A stretch of DNA of 64,000 nt from Armatimonadota bacterium (GTDB lineage Bacteria; Armatimonadota; HRBIN16): assembly GCA_026003195.1 (NCBI GenBank), contig BPGU01000002.1:868001-932000 (forward strand), given 5' to 3'. Every line of letters begins with the position of its first letter. The first letter of the stretch is position 1. The notes under the pieces were generated by a model. It had not been told where the DNA came from. It ran no database searches and worked only from the letters and a program-made list of their open reading frames with translations. The translations under genes were made by a program, and so were the position numbers. Below, in pieces: positions 22,328-30,155 of the stretch.

Positions 22328-23077
22328 TTGCGCACACCCACTATGCCTCCAATCCGAAACCGCATCGCGGTGATCGCACATCGGGGAGGGGCAGGCATCA
22401 TGCCCGAAAACACCCTCGCTGCCTTCCAGCGTGCCATCCGGCTTGGGTGTGACTATGTGGAGATAGATGTGCGCACCACACGTGATGGCAAACTGGTCAT
22501 CATGCACGACCGCACAGTAGACCGCACCACGAACGGTTCCGGCGCGGTGAACGAACTTACCCTCGCAACCATCCGCAAGCTGGACGCCGGCGCGAAGTTC
22601 TCACCGCTCTATCGGGGCGAGAGGGTGCCCACGCTGGATGAGGTATTCGAACTCTGCCGCGGCAAAATCCACGTGTACATCGACTACAAAGATGCGCCGG
22701 TAGAAGCCATCCTGCGCACCATCCGCCGTCATCGGATGGAGAAACAGGTGCTGATTTATGGAGGACTGGACAAGCTGAGAGAGTGGAAACAAGCAGCCCC
22801 ATACCTTCCCGTCATGCCCAGTTTACCCGAGCAGTATCGCAAGCCGGGTGGTATCGCCGAGCTGAAAAAGGTGTTGCCAATGGACGCGCTGAACGGCGAT
22901 ATGGTTCTCTGGACGCCTGAACTGGTGCAGGAGGCACACCGCGAGGGTATTACCGTCTATGTGGACAACCTGGGTTTGCCCGACACACCGGAGGGATATC
23001 GGCAGTCCATCGAGATGGGCGTGGACGGAATAGAAACGGACTACCCGGATGACCTGCTGCGTTTCATCCGGCAGTAG
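22328..23077 (+). CDS. Glycerophosphodiester phosphodiesterase family protein
   Basis: 249 aa, GDPD TIM barrel of normal length. It hydrolyses glycerophosphodiesters to glycerol 3-phosphate and an alcohol. Key residues are visible: His18-Arg19 (AHRGG), PENT at 26-29, Glu45 and Asp47 (VEIDVRTTRDG) and His60 (IMHD). The C-terminal GVDGIETDYPDDL is also typical. There is no signal peptide, so it is probably cytosolic. I keep the TTG at 22328 because GGAGGGGGG lies 8 bases upstream. The ATG at 22343 lacks a ribosome-binding site. It is followed by a GGGGC hairpin and converges with the aldo/keto reductase gene. Confidence 0.92.
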   Translation: MRTPTMPPIRNRIAVIAHRGGAGIMPENTLAAFQRAIRLGCDYVEIDVRTTRDGKLVIMHDRTVDRTTNGSGAVNELTLATIRKLDAGAKFSPLYRGERVPTLDEVFELCRGKIHVYIDYKDAPVEAILRTIRRHRMEKQVLIYGGLDKLREWKQAAPYLPVMPSLPEQYRKPGGIAELKKVLPMDALNGDMVLWTPELVQEAHREGITVYVDNLGLPDTPEGYRQSIEMGVDGIETDYPDDLLRFIRQ

Positions 23078-23099
23078 GGGCGCACCGCAGCGCGCCCCT
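23076..23099. terminator. GGGGC hairpin between convergent genes
   Basis: AGGGGCGC / GCGCCCCT with an 8-base loop overlaps the last base of the GDPD stop codon and lies just ahead of the aldo/keto reductase stop. No T-run. Confidence 0.5.
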
Positions 23100-23110
23100 G
23101 AAGACATCCT

Positions 23111-24076
23111 CTACCCTTCCGGTTTCGCGAAGCCTAACGCGATGTCGATGTCGCGCAGGTCTTCGGGGGATAGCTGCACGCCGGACGCTTTCACGTTGTC
23201 CTCTATCTGCGACACCTTGCGCGCTCCAATGATGACGCTGGAGACCATCGGCTGACGCAGGCACCACGCCAGCGCCAGCTGCGCCATCGTCAACCCATTG
23301 CGCTCGGCAATCGGACGGAGATTCTGCACCTTCGTCAGTACCTCGTCGCTCATCAGCCAGCGCATGAACATATTGGAGCTTTCGTCCGCAGCGCGTGTAT
23401 CAGGCGGTGGGGGTGAACCCGGCAGATACTTGCCCGTGAGCACACCCTGCGCCAGCGGTGAGAAGACGATGTTACCCATGCCCACGCGCTCGCACATCGG
23501 CAATACCTCTTTCTCAATCTCGCGCCCCAGCATGTTGTAGTGCGGCTGATTGGATACGGGTGGGTCGATGTTCATCTCTCGGCACAGGTGAACCGCGTCC
23601 AGTATCTGCGACGCTGACCACTCGCTGACGCCCCAGTAGAGTATCTTACCCTGCCGAATCAGGTCCCCCATCGCGCGCACCGTCTCCTCCAGCGGCGTGT
23701 TCACATCGTAGCGATGGCACTGATACAGGTCAATATAGTTGGTTCCTAACCGCTTCAAGCTGGCGTGGCACTGTTCGAAGATATGCTTGCGCGAGAGCCC
23801 GCGGTCATTGGGCCCGTCGCTCATGGGGAAGTACACTTTGGTCGCCAGCACATACGAGTCGCGCCGAAAGGCTTTTAACGCCTTGCCCATCACCTCTTCC
23901 GCCCTTCCGGCAGCATACACGTTCGCGGTATCAAAGAGGTTGACACCCAGTTCATACGCTCTGTAGATACACTGCGCGGCGGTCTCCTCGTCGGTAGCGT
24001 GCCCGAAGGTCAACCACGAACCGAGGCTCACCTCGCTCACTTTCACGCCCCATTTGCCCAGCTTGCGATACTGCAT
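23111..24076 (-). CDS. Aldo/keto reductase
   Basis: 321 aa TIM-barrel NADPH-dependent reductase, close in pattern to the K+-channel-beta/YghZ subgroup (GSWLTFGHATDEETA, AAGRAEEVMGKAL). The catalytic tetrad is complete: Asp49, Tyr54, Lys80 and His121. The C-terminal VIIGARKVSQIEDNV binds the cofactor phosphate. The substrate is unknown, and members of this subgroup reduce aldehydes. It is monocistronic, with its own promoter at 24122-24151 and GGAGGAGG before the ATG. Confidence 0.93.
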   Translation of the reverse strand: MQYRKLGKWGVKVSEVSLGSWLTFGHATDEETAAQCIYRAYELGVNLFDTANVYAAGRAEEVMGKALKAFRRDSYVLATKVYFPMSDGPNDRGLSRKHIFEQCHASLKRLGTNYIDLYQCHRYDVNTPLEETVRAMGDLIRQGKILYWGVSEWSASQILDAVHLCREMNIDPPVSNQPHYNMLGREIEKEVLPMCERVGMGNIVFSPLAQGVLTGKYLPGSPPPPDTRAADESSNMFMRWLMSDEVLTKVQNLRPIAERNGLTMAQLALAWCLRQPMVSSVIIGARKVSQIEDNVKASGVQLSPEDLRDIDIALGFAKPEG

Positions 24077-24121
24077 CTGTCCTCCTCCTGTTCTCGAATC
24101 TGAAACGTTTAAGGTCAGTAT

Positions 24122-24151
24122 ATATTAGCACGCCAGAGGCGATGAGGTCAA
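24122..24151 (-). promoter_or_regulatory. Promoter candidate for the aldo/keto reductase gene
   Basis: Minus strand TTGACC (24146-24151), 18-base spacer, TAATAT (24122-24127). It is about 45 bases upstream of the start codon. Confidence 0.55.
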
Positions 24152-24190
24152 TATGATGCGGATCGCTACCCGGCGACCGCCCTCCTGTAG

Positions 24191-24220
24191 TTGACAACCA
24201 CCCCACGATGTTGCTATAAT
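24191..24220 (+). promoter_or_regulatory. Promoter of tRNA-Pro
   Basis: TTGACA (24191-24196), 18-base spacer, TATAAT (24215-24220), 15 bases ahead of the tRNA-Pro 5' end. Confidence 0.85.
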
Positions 24221-24235
24221 AATCTTGCCGACGGT

Positions 24236-24312
24236 CGGGGTGTGGCGCAGTTTGGTAGCGCGCACGGTTCGGGTCCGTGAGGTCGGCGGTTCAAGTCCGC
24301 CCACCCCGACCA
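24236..24312 (+). tRNA. tRNA-Pro(CGG)
   Basis: 77 nt with encoded CCA. Acceptor CGGGGTG/CACCCCG, anticodon stem CACGG/CCGTG, loop TTCGGGT with anticodon CGG, T-loop TTCAAGT. The gene ends one base before the stop codon of the convergent membrane-protein gene. Confidence 0.97.
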
Positions 24313-24873
24313 TTATTCTTTCTCGTGATGTTCCTCTCGTTCGCCTTCCGCTGACTGCGCTGGCGATGGCGCGTTTTGTTCACCCGACCGGGCTGCGCCT
24401 GCTTGTCCGACCGGTTGCCCCCACACCATCAAACCGCCCAGATGTCCCGTACGCCCTACCAGCACCGCCGCCGCAACGGTCAACACCGCCACGATCACAC
24501 GGACTAGCGGCATGTCTTTTTCGTCGGGGTTTGCCGATGGCAAGAGCCGCCGGGATACGCCGGTATACGCCATCAGCACAAACAGCGAAAGCCCTGTCGC
24601 CACCAGCGTGAGCACCGCCAAGCTCTCATGTTGCTTCCCAAACTGTTCCACCCGTGCGTTGCCTTCACCGAACTCCTCTGCCGCCTCGCCGGTAAAATAG
24701 GCACCCAGTCCCCCGATAAAGCCCGCAATGAGCAGTATCAGTGTCACGTTACGCCAGAAGCGGTTGCCCCACACCAGCCACGCCAGAGCGGTCAATGCTG
24801 CCAGCAGGATAAAGGCAATAGGGAAATGCACTAAAACAGGATGCAGGATAGGGATCTGATACATCGCCAACAC
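24313..24873 (-). CDS. DUF2231-type four-helix membrane protein
   Basis: 186 aa. It opens with IPILHPVLVHFPIAFILLAAL, the DUF2231 signature with the HP-x-x-VHFPI motif. Four transmembrane helices follow (about residues 13-34, 42-60, 86-104, 124-141) and then a hydrophilic Gln/Glu/His-rich tail. The function of DUF2231 is not established. The conserved histidines suggest haem or metal binding in some members. The ATG at 24873 or 24864 could be used. It follows the rhomboid gene by 30 bases and ends flush with tRNA-Pro on the other strand. TATAAT at 24903-24908 (minus strand) could give it its own promoter. Confidence 0.82.
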   Translation of the reverse strand: MLAMYQIPILHPVLVHFPIAFILLAALTALAWLVWGNRFWRNVTLILLIAGFIGGLGAYFTGEAAEEFGEGNARVEQFGKQHESLAVLTLVATGLSLFVLMAYTGVSRRLLPSANPDEKDMPLVRVIVAVLTVAAAVLVGRTGHLGGLMVWGQPVGQAGAARSGEQNAPSPAQSAEGEREEHHEKE

Positions 24874-24903
24874 TCCGTGTTGTTTATCTACAGATTGGGT
24901 ATA

Positions 24904-26013
24904 TTATACCATACTCCCTGAACGTCTCCACAGCAGCCAGCACACAAAGCCCATCAACGCCCCGCCCAGATGTGCCAGAGCCGAAACCCCGCTAAACCCG
25001 GCTATCTGCTCGGTTACCCCCAGCAGTTGCAGCAGGAGCCACAACAGCGCCATCGCCCATGCCGGTACGCTCAAGACCCACCACCGCCACACCCACCACC
25101 AGCCGTAAGCAATCTGCAGGCGCGCGTGAGGAAAAGCCAGCGCGTAAAAGGCAACCAGCCCCGAAATACCGCCACTTGCCCCGATGCAGGGAACATCGGG
25201 ACGCGGGTCCAAGGCGATATGCATCAGGTCACCAGCCAGCGTCGCCAGCACCAGCAGCAACACAAAGCGGGCGTGCCCCAGAAAGTCCTCTACGTTGTCG
25301 CCAAACACCAGCAGAAAGTAGAGGTTGCTGAGCAGGTGAAAGATGGAGCCGTGCACAAAGAAGCTGGTGAACAACGTGATACCGCCGTAACGCCACCACT
25401 CCGCCGGAACCAGTGCCAGAGTACGGATCGCCCTGTCCATATCCAAGAAAGCCATCACGCTGATGACGGTGACTGTGAAAGCGGTAAGCCACGTCATCCA
25501 GGGATGGCGTCGCAGCACATTCTCCTCTTCTACGGGCAGTCCCAGCAGCAAAAGCGCCGCCTGCAGTGGGCTGTCGGGTAGTTCGTCGCTAATGCCCGTT
25601 TCGCGAGCGCGTTTGCTCAGCGCCTCCACCTTCGCCAGTGCCAGAGCCTCTTTCGCCTCTGGGGGCAGGTCTGGCTCCTGTGGCTTGGCAGGAGGAGGTG
25701 CCGGGGGCATCTGCTCCAACTCACCTGCATCCGTCCACACGAACTGGCACAGTTCGCACACGTCTATCGTGACGGGTATATTTGCCGTTACCGATACGTG
25801 GCTCATCGGCTTGCGACAGGACGGACAGAGCAACGAGGAGCGGATACGCGCCTGCGTAGCGGCAACCCACAGGGTACGCACCACGTTCTCTTCCACCGCC
25901 TTGCGCAGAACGGATAGCGCCACTGCCCGTCCCCCGCAGCGAGCACACTGCCATACCAGCCCTGCGTAGGACTGATAACGCATCAACGGTTCTTGGCATC
26001 GCGGACATATCAT
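24904..26013 (-). CDS. Rhomboid-family intramembrane serine protease with N-terminal zinc ribbons
   Basis: 369 aa. Two zinc ribbons come first: C3/C6 with C23/C26, and C63/C66 with C86/C89. A charged linker follows (about 100-165), then a six-helix rhomboid domain (about 170-365). The catalytic serine is Ser280 in IGASGG and the catalytic histidine His348 in ALAHLGG. The H-x4-H-x3-N motif on helix 2 is H221/H226/N230. The protease cleaves transmembrane segments of client proteins. Zinc-ribbon fusions of this type may sense or bind cytosolic partners. The ATG at 26013 has GGAGGG 11 bases upstream. An earlier in-frame start at 26106 adds a non-conserved leader. Confidence 0.92.
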   Translation of the reverse strand: MICPRCQEPLMRYQSYAGLVWQCARCGGRAVALSVLRKAVEENVVRTLWVAATQARIRSSLLCPSCRKPMSHVSVTANIPVTIDVCELCQFVWTDAGELEQMPPAPPPAKPQEPDLPPEAKEALALAKVEALSKRARETGISDELPDSPLQAALLLLGLPVEEENVLRRHPWMTWLTAFTVTVISVMAFLDMDRAIRTLALVPAEWWRYGGITLFTSFFVHGSIFHLLSNLYFLLVFGDNVEDFLGHARFVLLLVLATLAGDLMHIALDPRPDVPCIGASGGISGLVAFYALAFPHARLQIAYGWWWVWRWWVLSVPAWAMALLWLLLQLLGVTEQIAGFSGVSALAHLGGALMGFVCWLLWRRSGSMV

Positions 26014-26187
26014 TGCAGGGGAATCCCTCCTGCTATGCTTTTGGACAATCAGAATCTGGTTCCCTCGTTCTTCGAGACAAACTTCGGTTCGCAGGAGTTG
26101 CAGCAACCAGCAGGAACTATGTCTTGCTCGATGCTCGTATTCTCATCGGGATGTAGCGCGTCGTCAACCACAGCGAACAGTCCCCTT

Positions 26188-26216
26188 CTACATGGCAGGC
26201 TCTGCCTTCCATGTAG
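26188..26216. other. Stem-loop in the leader of the epimerase gene
   Basis: CTACATGG (26188-26195) pairs with CCATGTAG (26209-26216), with an inner AGGC/GCCT extension. It sits 24 bases before the start codon, between divergent genes. Confidence 0.4.
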
Positions 26217-26239
26217 AGAATGTGAAGGGAGTATATAAC

Positions 26240-27172
26240 ATGCATACGATTCTGGGCAGCAATGGCATTATTGGTCAGGAACTTGCGCGCGCATTGTCTT
26301 CCTACTCTACAAGCATCCGTCTGGTCAGCCGCTCCCCCCGGAAAGTGAACCCGACCGATGAAACCTTCCCGGCGGACCTTCTGGATGCCGGTGCAGCCGA
26401 CAGAGCCGTTGCTGGAAGTAAGGTAGTTTACCTGGTAGCAGGACTGAAGTACGACTACGCCACGTGGCGGGAGCAGTGGCCGCGTCTGATGCAAAATGTC
26501 ATCGATGCCTGCAAGCGTCATGGGTGTCGGCTCGTATTCCTCGACAACGTGTACGCCTACGGGCGTGTGAACGGAGTGATGACCGAGCAAACACCCTTCC
26601 ACCCCACCAGCAAAAAGGGCGAGGTGCGAGCGCAAATTGCCACGATGCTGCTGGACGAGATAAGTCATGGCAACCTGCAGGCGATGATAGCTCGCTCGGC
26701 GGATTTTTATGGTCCTGGCGCTGTAAATAGCATCATCTATTCCACGGTGTTCGCGCGCCTCAAGGAGGGCAAAGCCCCTCAATGGATATGCAATCCCAAC
26801 GTCGTTCACACCTTTACCTATACTCCAGATGTGGGAAAGGCGTTAGCGCTATTAGGTAACTCGCCAGAAGTATACGGACAGACATGGCATCTTCCCACCA
26901 CAAAAGAACCGTTTTCGATAGCAGACTTTGTGCGCCTGTCGTGCGAGCTGGCTAATCAGCCGTATCGGCTGCAAGTACTGCCGCGTTGGCTACGGAAGCT
27001 GGTCGGCTTATTCATTCCCGCTCTGCACGAGAACGAGGAGATGATGTATCAGTTCGAATACGACTATCGCTTCGACAGCAGTAAGATAGAGAATGCCTTT
27101 GGTTTGCAACCAACAACCTACCGCGAGGGCATTGCTGCAATATTGCATACCATGACCTCAAACCAGGGGTGA
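26240..27172 (+). CDS. NAD-dependent epimerase/dehydratase (extended SDR)
   Basis: 310 aa. The Rossmann nucleotide-binding motif is at the very N-terminus (LGSNGIIGQEL, a variant of G-x-x-G-x-x-G). The usual active-site Tyr is seen in NVYAYGRVNG, but the YxxxK pairing is not clear, so catalytic competence is uncertain. RSADFYGPGAVNS is the substrate-pocket strand of the family. The C-terminal third is helical with a basic patch. The product may act on a sugar nucleotide or ketone. The ATG at 26240 is preceded by GAAGGGAG. It is followed within 10 bases by a decayed gene fragment. Confidence 0.85.
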   Translation: MHTILGSNGIIGQELARALSSYSTSIRLVSRSPRKVNPTDETFPADLLDAGAADRAVAGSKVVYLVAGLKYDYATWREQWPRLMQNVIDACKRHGCRLVFLDNVYAYGRVNGVMTEQTPFHPTSKKGEVRAQIATMLLDEISHGNLQAMIARSADFYGPGAVNSIIYSTVFARLKEGKAPQWICNPNVVHTFTYTPDVGKALALLGNSPEVYGQTWHLPTTKEPFSIADFVRLSCELANQPYRLQVLPRWLRKLVGLFIPALHENEEMMYQFEYDYRFDSSKIENAFGLQPTTYREGIAAILHTMTSNQG

Positions 27173-27177
27173 GTGTT

Positions 27178-27352
27178 ATGCGCATGAGCGAGACCGTGTC
27201 TGAGCCCGGATGGTGGATGCACGTGGAGACAGTAGAACGAAGGATTGGCTTGTCTACGCGGCGACGTTACCGTCTTCAATCCCCACGACCCGACGCAGCT
27301 GATTTTCGGCACAATGGGAAGAGGCTTTTTCGTCGGCAGATAGCGATAGCTA
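27178..27352 (+). pseudogene. Remnant of a BNR/Asp-box repeat protein
   Basis: Between the epimerase and the barrel-protein genes, short frames on the + strand carry pieces of a BNR-repeat protein. One frame gives KDWLVYAA. After a shift, another frame gives VTVFNPHDPTQLIFGTMG and then RGFFVGR before a stop at about 27350. That ending is typical of the last blade of WD40/YVTN/BNR-like (sialidase-type) propellers. No continuous frame or proper start remains, so I call it a decayed 3' end. Confidence is moderate because only about 30 residues match the pattern. Confidence 0.4.
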
Positions 27353-29293
27353 GAACCCCGCTGCAATCAGGTCTACCTGCCACCGGCGGGTCAGGCTGGA
27401 CCAGGTGAGCAACAGTTCGCGAATGCCCAGCCGGTAGCCGATAGAGAGTTCCAGGTCACGATAGCGCGTGCCCTGAAAGTGATTGAAGCTGAAGTTTGCT
27501 CCCACTCGCCACAGGGAGCTCAGGCGATAGGAAGCGTCGGCGAAGAGGGTCGTGGAGTCGCTATCCAGTATCCGCGTACCCACCAGAGAAGCGTTGAACC
27601 GTTGCCCTGCGGACCAGGCGAACATCCCGCTGAGCCGGTGTCTGCCGTAGCCGGTCACCTGCACCAGGCGATCGTAGGTGTAGTCATAGTTCAGGCTCAA
27701 CAGCGCACCACCCCACAGCCCTCTGCTGGCGGACACTGTTGCCATCAGGCTGGAGCCAGTAGTCTGGCTATCTCCCCAGAGATAGCTTGCCATCAGGGAG
27801 GAGTTCACCGTAAAGCCTGCCAGTCGCAGGGGAGTGGTATACAACCGGGAACGCAAACCGGCGCCGTCGGTACGCACTCTCTTGTCAGCGAACTCGCTCA
27901 CGCGGCTGCTAAACGTGGTGGAAACGGTCATCCGCAACACGCTGCCCAGCTTCATCGGATTGCTTTCCACATACAGGTCGCTGCGCAGGTCGCGATAGCG
28001 TGTCCCCGAAAGACTCTGCCCTCCCGACAGGTTCAGCCCGATGCGCCCCTGACCGAATCCATACGACAGTCCGCTATTGACATACAGGTTTCGGTGCGCG
28101 GGCACGTCCACATACAGGTGCGAGCTGGCGTTCTGGCTGAACCAGTGCGCATGGTTCCAGCGAAGACCCCAATCTCCCCGTGTGAGACCCGTGAGCGCGA
28201 ACGCCCCTTCCATGATTCCCTGACGGCTGTAGGTGTGTTCGAGATCCAGGGACCAGCCGGGGCGGATGGCATAGACGGCACGCCCCACACGCGGCGCATG
28301 GCGCAATCTCAGCGCTCCCACTGCCTGAGGTGACACCGCGTAGTAGAAAGGCAGGTCCAGCGTCACCCCTCCCGAATGGACACCCACAATCTGTTGCCCC
28401 AGCACCTCGCCTGAGCGGAACGAAAGGTCATACATCGGCAGCGTGAGCAGCTTCTCTCCAGCAACATACATTTTCACATGACGAAACTGGATGCGCTCGC
28501 CCGGCAGCAAAACCGCGCTATTCGCCACAAACAGCAGCTCGCTGGCGGAGAGGTCGGTGTAGGCGTAGGCATCCGGCCTGCTAACAATGACAGGCTCCTG
28601 TTCCCACAGCGGTCCCTTGAAAGCGATCTCACGCACCTGCCCATCCTCTGTCAGTATTACCGCCTGCCCCTCATCGCGGCGGGGAGAATAGCGCAACCTC
28701 TCCGCCACCAGGCTCCTTTTCCCTCGCGACAGGATAGCCCCTTCCGCAACCAGCAGGTCCTCGTCCAGCCGGTACTGGTAGCTGCGTGCTTGCAGGCGCA
28801 GATTGCCCACAGCCACTTCCGCCTTCTGCTCCGAGGAAACCGCCTCTATACATCGCCAGTCCGCACTGTATGCCAGATACTGCGGGGAGCTGAACAGGTA
28901 GGTATTGATCCTCTGCCGCAGCATTTCGGGGTCGTCGGTAAAAGTGATGCGGGTCTCCTCAAAGGCGGAGGCACGGGGCACCGTAGCGGTGATGGTAGCG
29001 ACGCCCGGCAAGCTCGCACTGGTAATCTGTGTACGGGCGATGCCTGCGCTGGTCGAAACGACCGTCTCCCGCAACACCCCCAGCGATGCGCTGAACTGCA
29101 CCTGCGTGCCGTCGGGCACAAGATTCCCCTTGTCGTCGCGCACTTCCGCGCTCACCAGCGCTACAGACTTACCATCCGAGAGCAGGATGGAGGGAGAAGC
29201 GGACAATTTGATGCTATAAAGCGGCGCCGCGCCAAACGCAACGCCGCTCCAGACAAGCAGAAACAGTGAAAGGACACCCGTGCGCAGGTTCAC
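27350..29293 (-). CDS. OstA/LptD-like outer-membrane barrel protein with N-terminal Ig (Big_1-like) domain
   Basis: 647 aa. Signal peptide (MNLRTGVLSLFLLVWSGVAFGA), then a bacterial Ig-like domain (about 27-120, SIKLSASPSILLSDGK...ISSASLPGVATITA-type). Next is an OstA-like periplasmic stretch (about 150-300: AVGNLRLQARSYQYRLDEDLLVAEGAILSRG). The last ~340 residues alternate beta strands and turns, typical of an outer-membrane barrel (WNHAHWFSQ, GRIGLNLSGGQSLSG, LFADASYRLSSLWRVG). It may insert lipopolysaccharide or another envelope component, or it may be a barrel partner for the secreted proteins encoded upstream. The Ig domain in front of an OstA domain is unusual. It is the last gene of a long leftward array, 15 bases after the CsgG-like gene. 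Confidence 0.72.
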   Translation of the reverse strand: MNLRTGVLSLFLLVWSGVAFGAAPLYSIKLSASPSILLSDGKSVALVSAEVRDDKGNLVPDGTQVQFSASLGVLRETVVSTSAGIARTQITSASLPGVATITATVPRASAFEETRITFTDDPEMLRQRINTYLFSSPQYLAYSADWRCIEAVSSEQKAEVAVGNLRLQARSYQYRLDEDLLVAEGAILSRGKRSLVAERLRYSPRRDEGQAVILTEDGQVREIAFKGPLWEQEPVIVSRPDAYAYTDLSASELLFVANSAVLLPGERIQFRHVKMYVAGEKLLTLPMYDLSFRSGEVLGQQIVGVHSGGVTLDLPFYYAVSPQAVGALRLRHAPRVGRAVYAIRPGWSLDLEHTYSRQGIMEGAFALTGLTRGDWGLRWNHAHWFSQNASSHLYVDVPAHRNLYVNSGLSYGFGQGRIGLNLSGGQSLSGTRYRDLRSDLYVESNPMKLGSVLRMTVSTTFSSRVSEFADKRVRTDGAGLRSRLYTTPLRLAGFTVNSSLMASYLWGDSQTTGSSLMATVSASRGLWGGALLSLNYDYTYDRLVQVTGYGRHRLSGMFAWSAGQRFNASLVGTRILDSDSTTLFADASYRLSSLWRVGANFSFNHFQGTRYRDLELSIGYRLGIRELLLTWSSLTRRWQVDLIAAGF

Positions 29294-29308
29294 GCACCAT
29301 CGCCTCCA

Positions 29309-30082
29309 CTACTGCGGAGGGGGAGGAGGCATATCCACGCCGCCACCGCCACCACGCGCGCCGGACGCAAGAGCTGCAATCAAGCCCAGCCCCAGCACTA
29401 CCCAACCCACGCTGGAACCGCGCTTCACGCTCGGCTTCTTCACCGGAACCTGGGTAGGCTGCACCACGCTCACTTCGCCAATCGCCAGCTCTTGCAACAC
29501 GCGATTCACCGCTTCCGAAACCACTTTGGCATTGACTTCGTCCTGCGTGCTGGTAGCGGTTCCCGTTGCCTCCGCAGAGATGGCAACCGTCTTCAGAGCT
29601 CGCCCGCTCTTCACGTCCAGCCATTGCACCGACACCGTCAGCGAAGCCTTGTGCGCGCCCGCATCATAGCTGTAATCCTCGATGACACCGGCCATCGCGT
29701 ACTGTGTTCCGATTTCGCGTGCCACCTGTATTGCCTCTTCTGGGTCCTCGAATGGTGGCGTAATCTGCGCTGTGCGCAATCGCCCCTCTTCCACTGCACG
29801 GGCGATAGAGGGGTTGGCTGCGCTGAATTGCACGACATCGAACTTACCGGTGCCTCTGAGGCTCGACGTCACCGCGCGGGTCAGGCTGGCGCCGAGCGTC
29901 GCGGGTACCGCCGCGCTCATCTGCTGAGAAGGCGCGAATGGCAGCACCAGCACCGTTGGCGGTAGGGGTTTCTCCTGCGCAGCCGCAGCCATCGCAGGGC
30001 TGAACAGAATCGGCGACAGCATCGCGCATAACACTGCTCGCGCCGTCCACATCCGCACGGATGTCCGTCGGAAAGGATTCAT
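29309..30082 (-). CDS. CsgG/TolB-N-like secreted protein
   Basis: 257 aa. A signal peptide (to about residue 34) is followed by a domain of alternating strands and helices (TVLVLPF..., GASLTRAVTSSLRGTGKFDVVQ, AREIGTQYAMAGVIEDY), the pattern of the CsgG/TolB-N/FlgO group. A single transmembrane helix (GWVVLGLGLIAALASG) and a Gly/Pro-rich tail (GGGGGVDMPPPPPQ) end it. A similar domain-plus-helix layout occurs in the gene ending at 41990, so the two are probably paralogues. Such proteins form or assist outer-membrane secretion or assembly complexes. The function here is inferred from fold. Confidence 0.65.
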   Translation of the reverse strand: MNPFRRTSVRMWTARAVLCAMLSPILFSPAMAAAAQEKPLPPTVLVLPFAPSQQMSAAVPATLGASLTRAVTSSLRGTGKFDVVQFSAANPSIARAVEEGRLRTAQITPPFEDPEEAIQVAREIGTQYAMAGVIEDYSYDAGAHKASLTVSVQWLDVKSGRALKTVAISAEATGTATSTQDEVNAKVVSEAVNRVLQELAIGEVSVVQPTQVPVKKPSVKRGSSVGWVVLGLGLIAALASGARGGGGGVDMPPPPPQ

Positions 30083-30124
30083 TGCTTCTAAACCTCCTCG
30101 TCGTGCTCTCAGAATATTGAGGGG

Positions 30125-30147
30125 AGGGGCTTCCTCGGGAAGCCCCT
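30125..30147. terminator. GGGGC hairpin in the secreted-protein array
   Basis: AGGGGCTTCC / GGAAGCCCCT with a 3-base loop, between the 2011-aa gene and the CsgG-like gene, both leftward. No T-run, so it might be an attenuator or an mRNA-stabilising hairpin. Confidence 0.45.
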
Positions 30148-30155
30148 TTCCGCGC

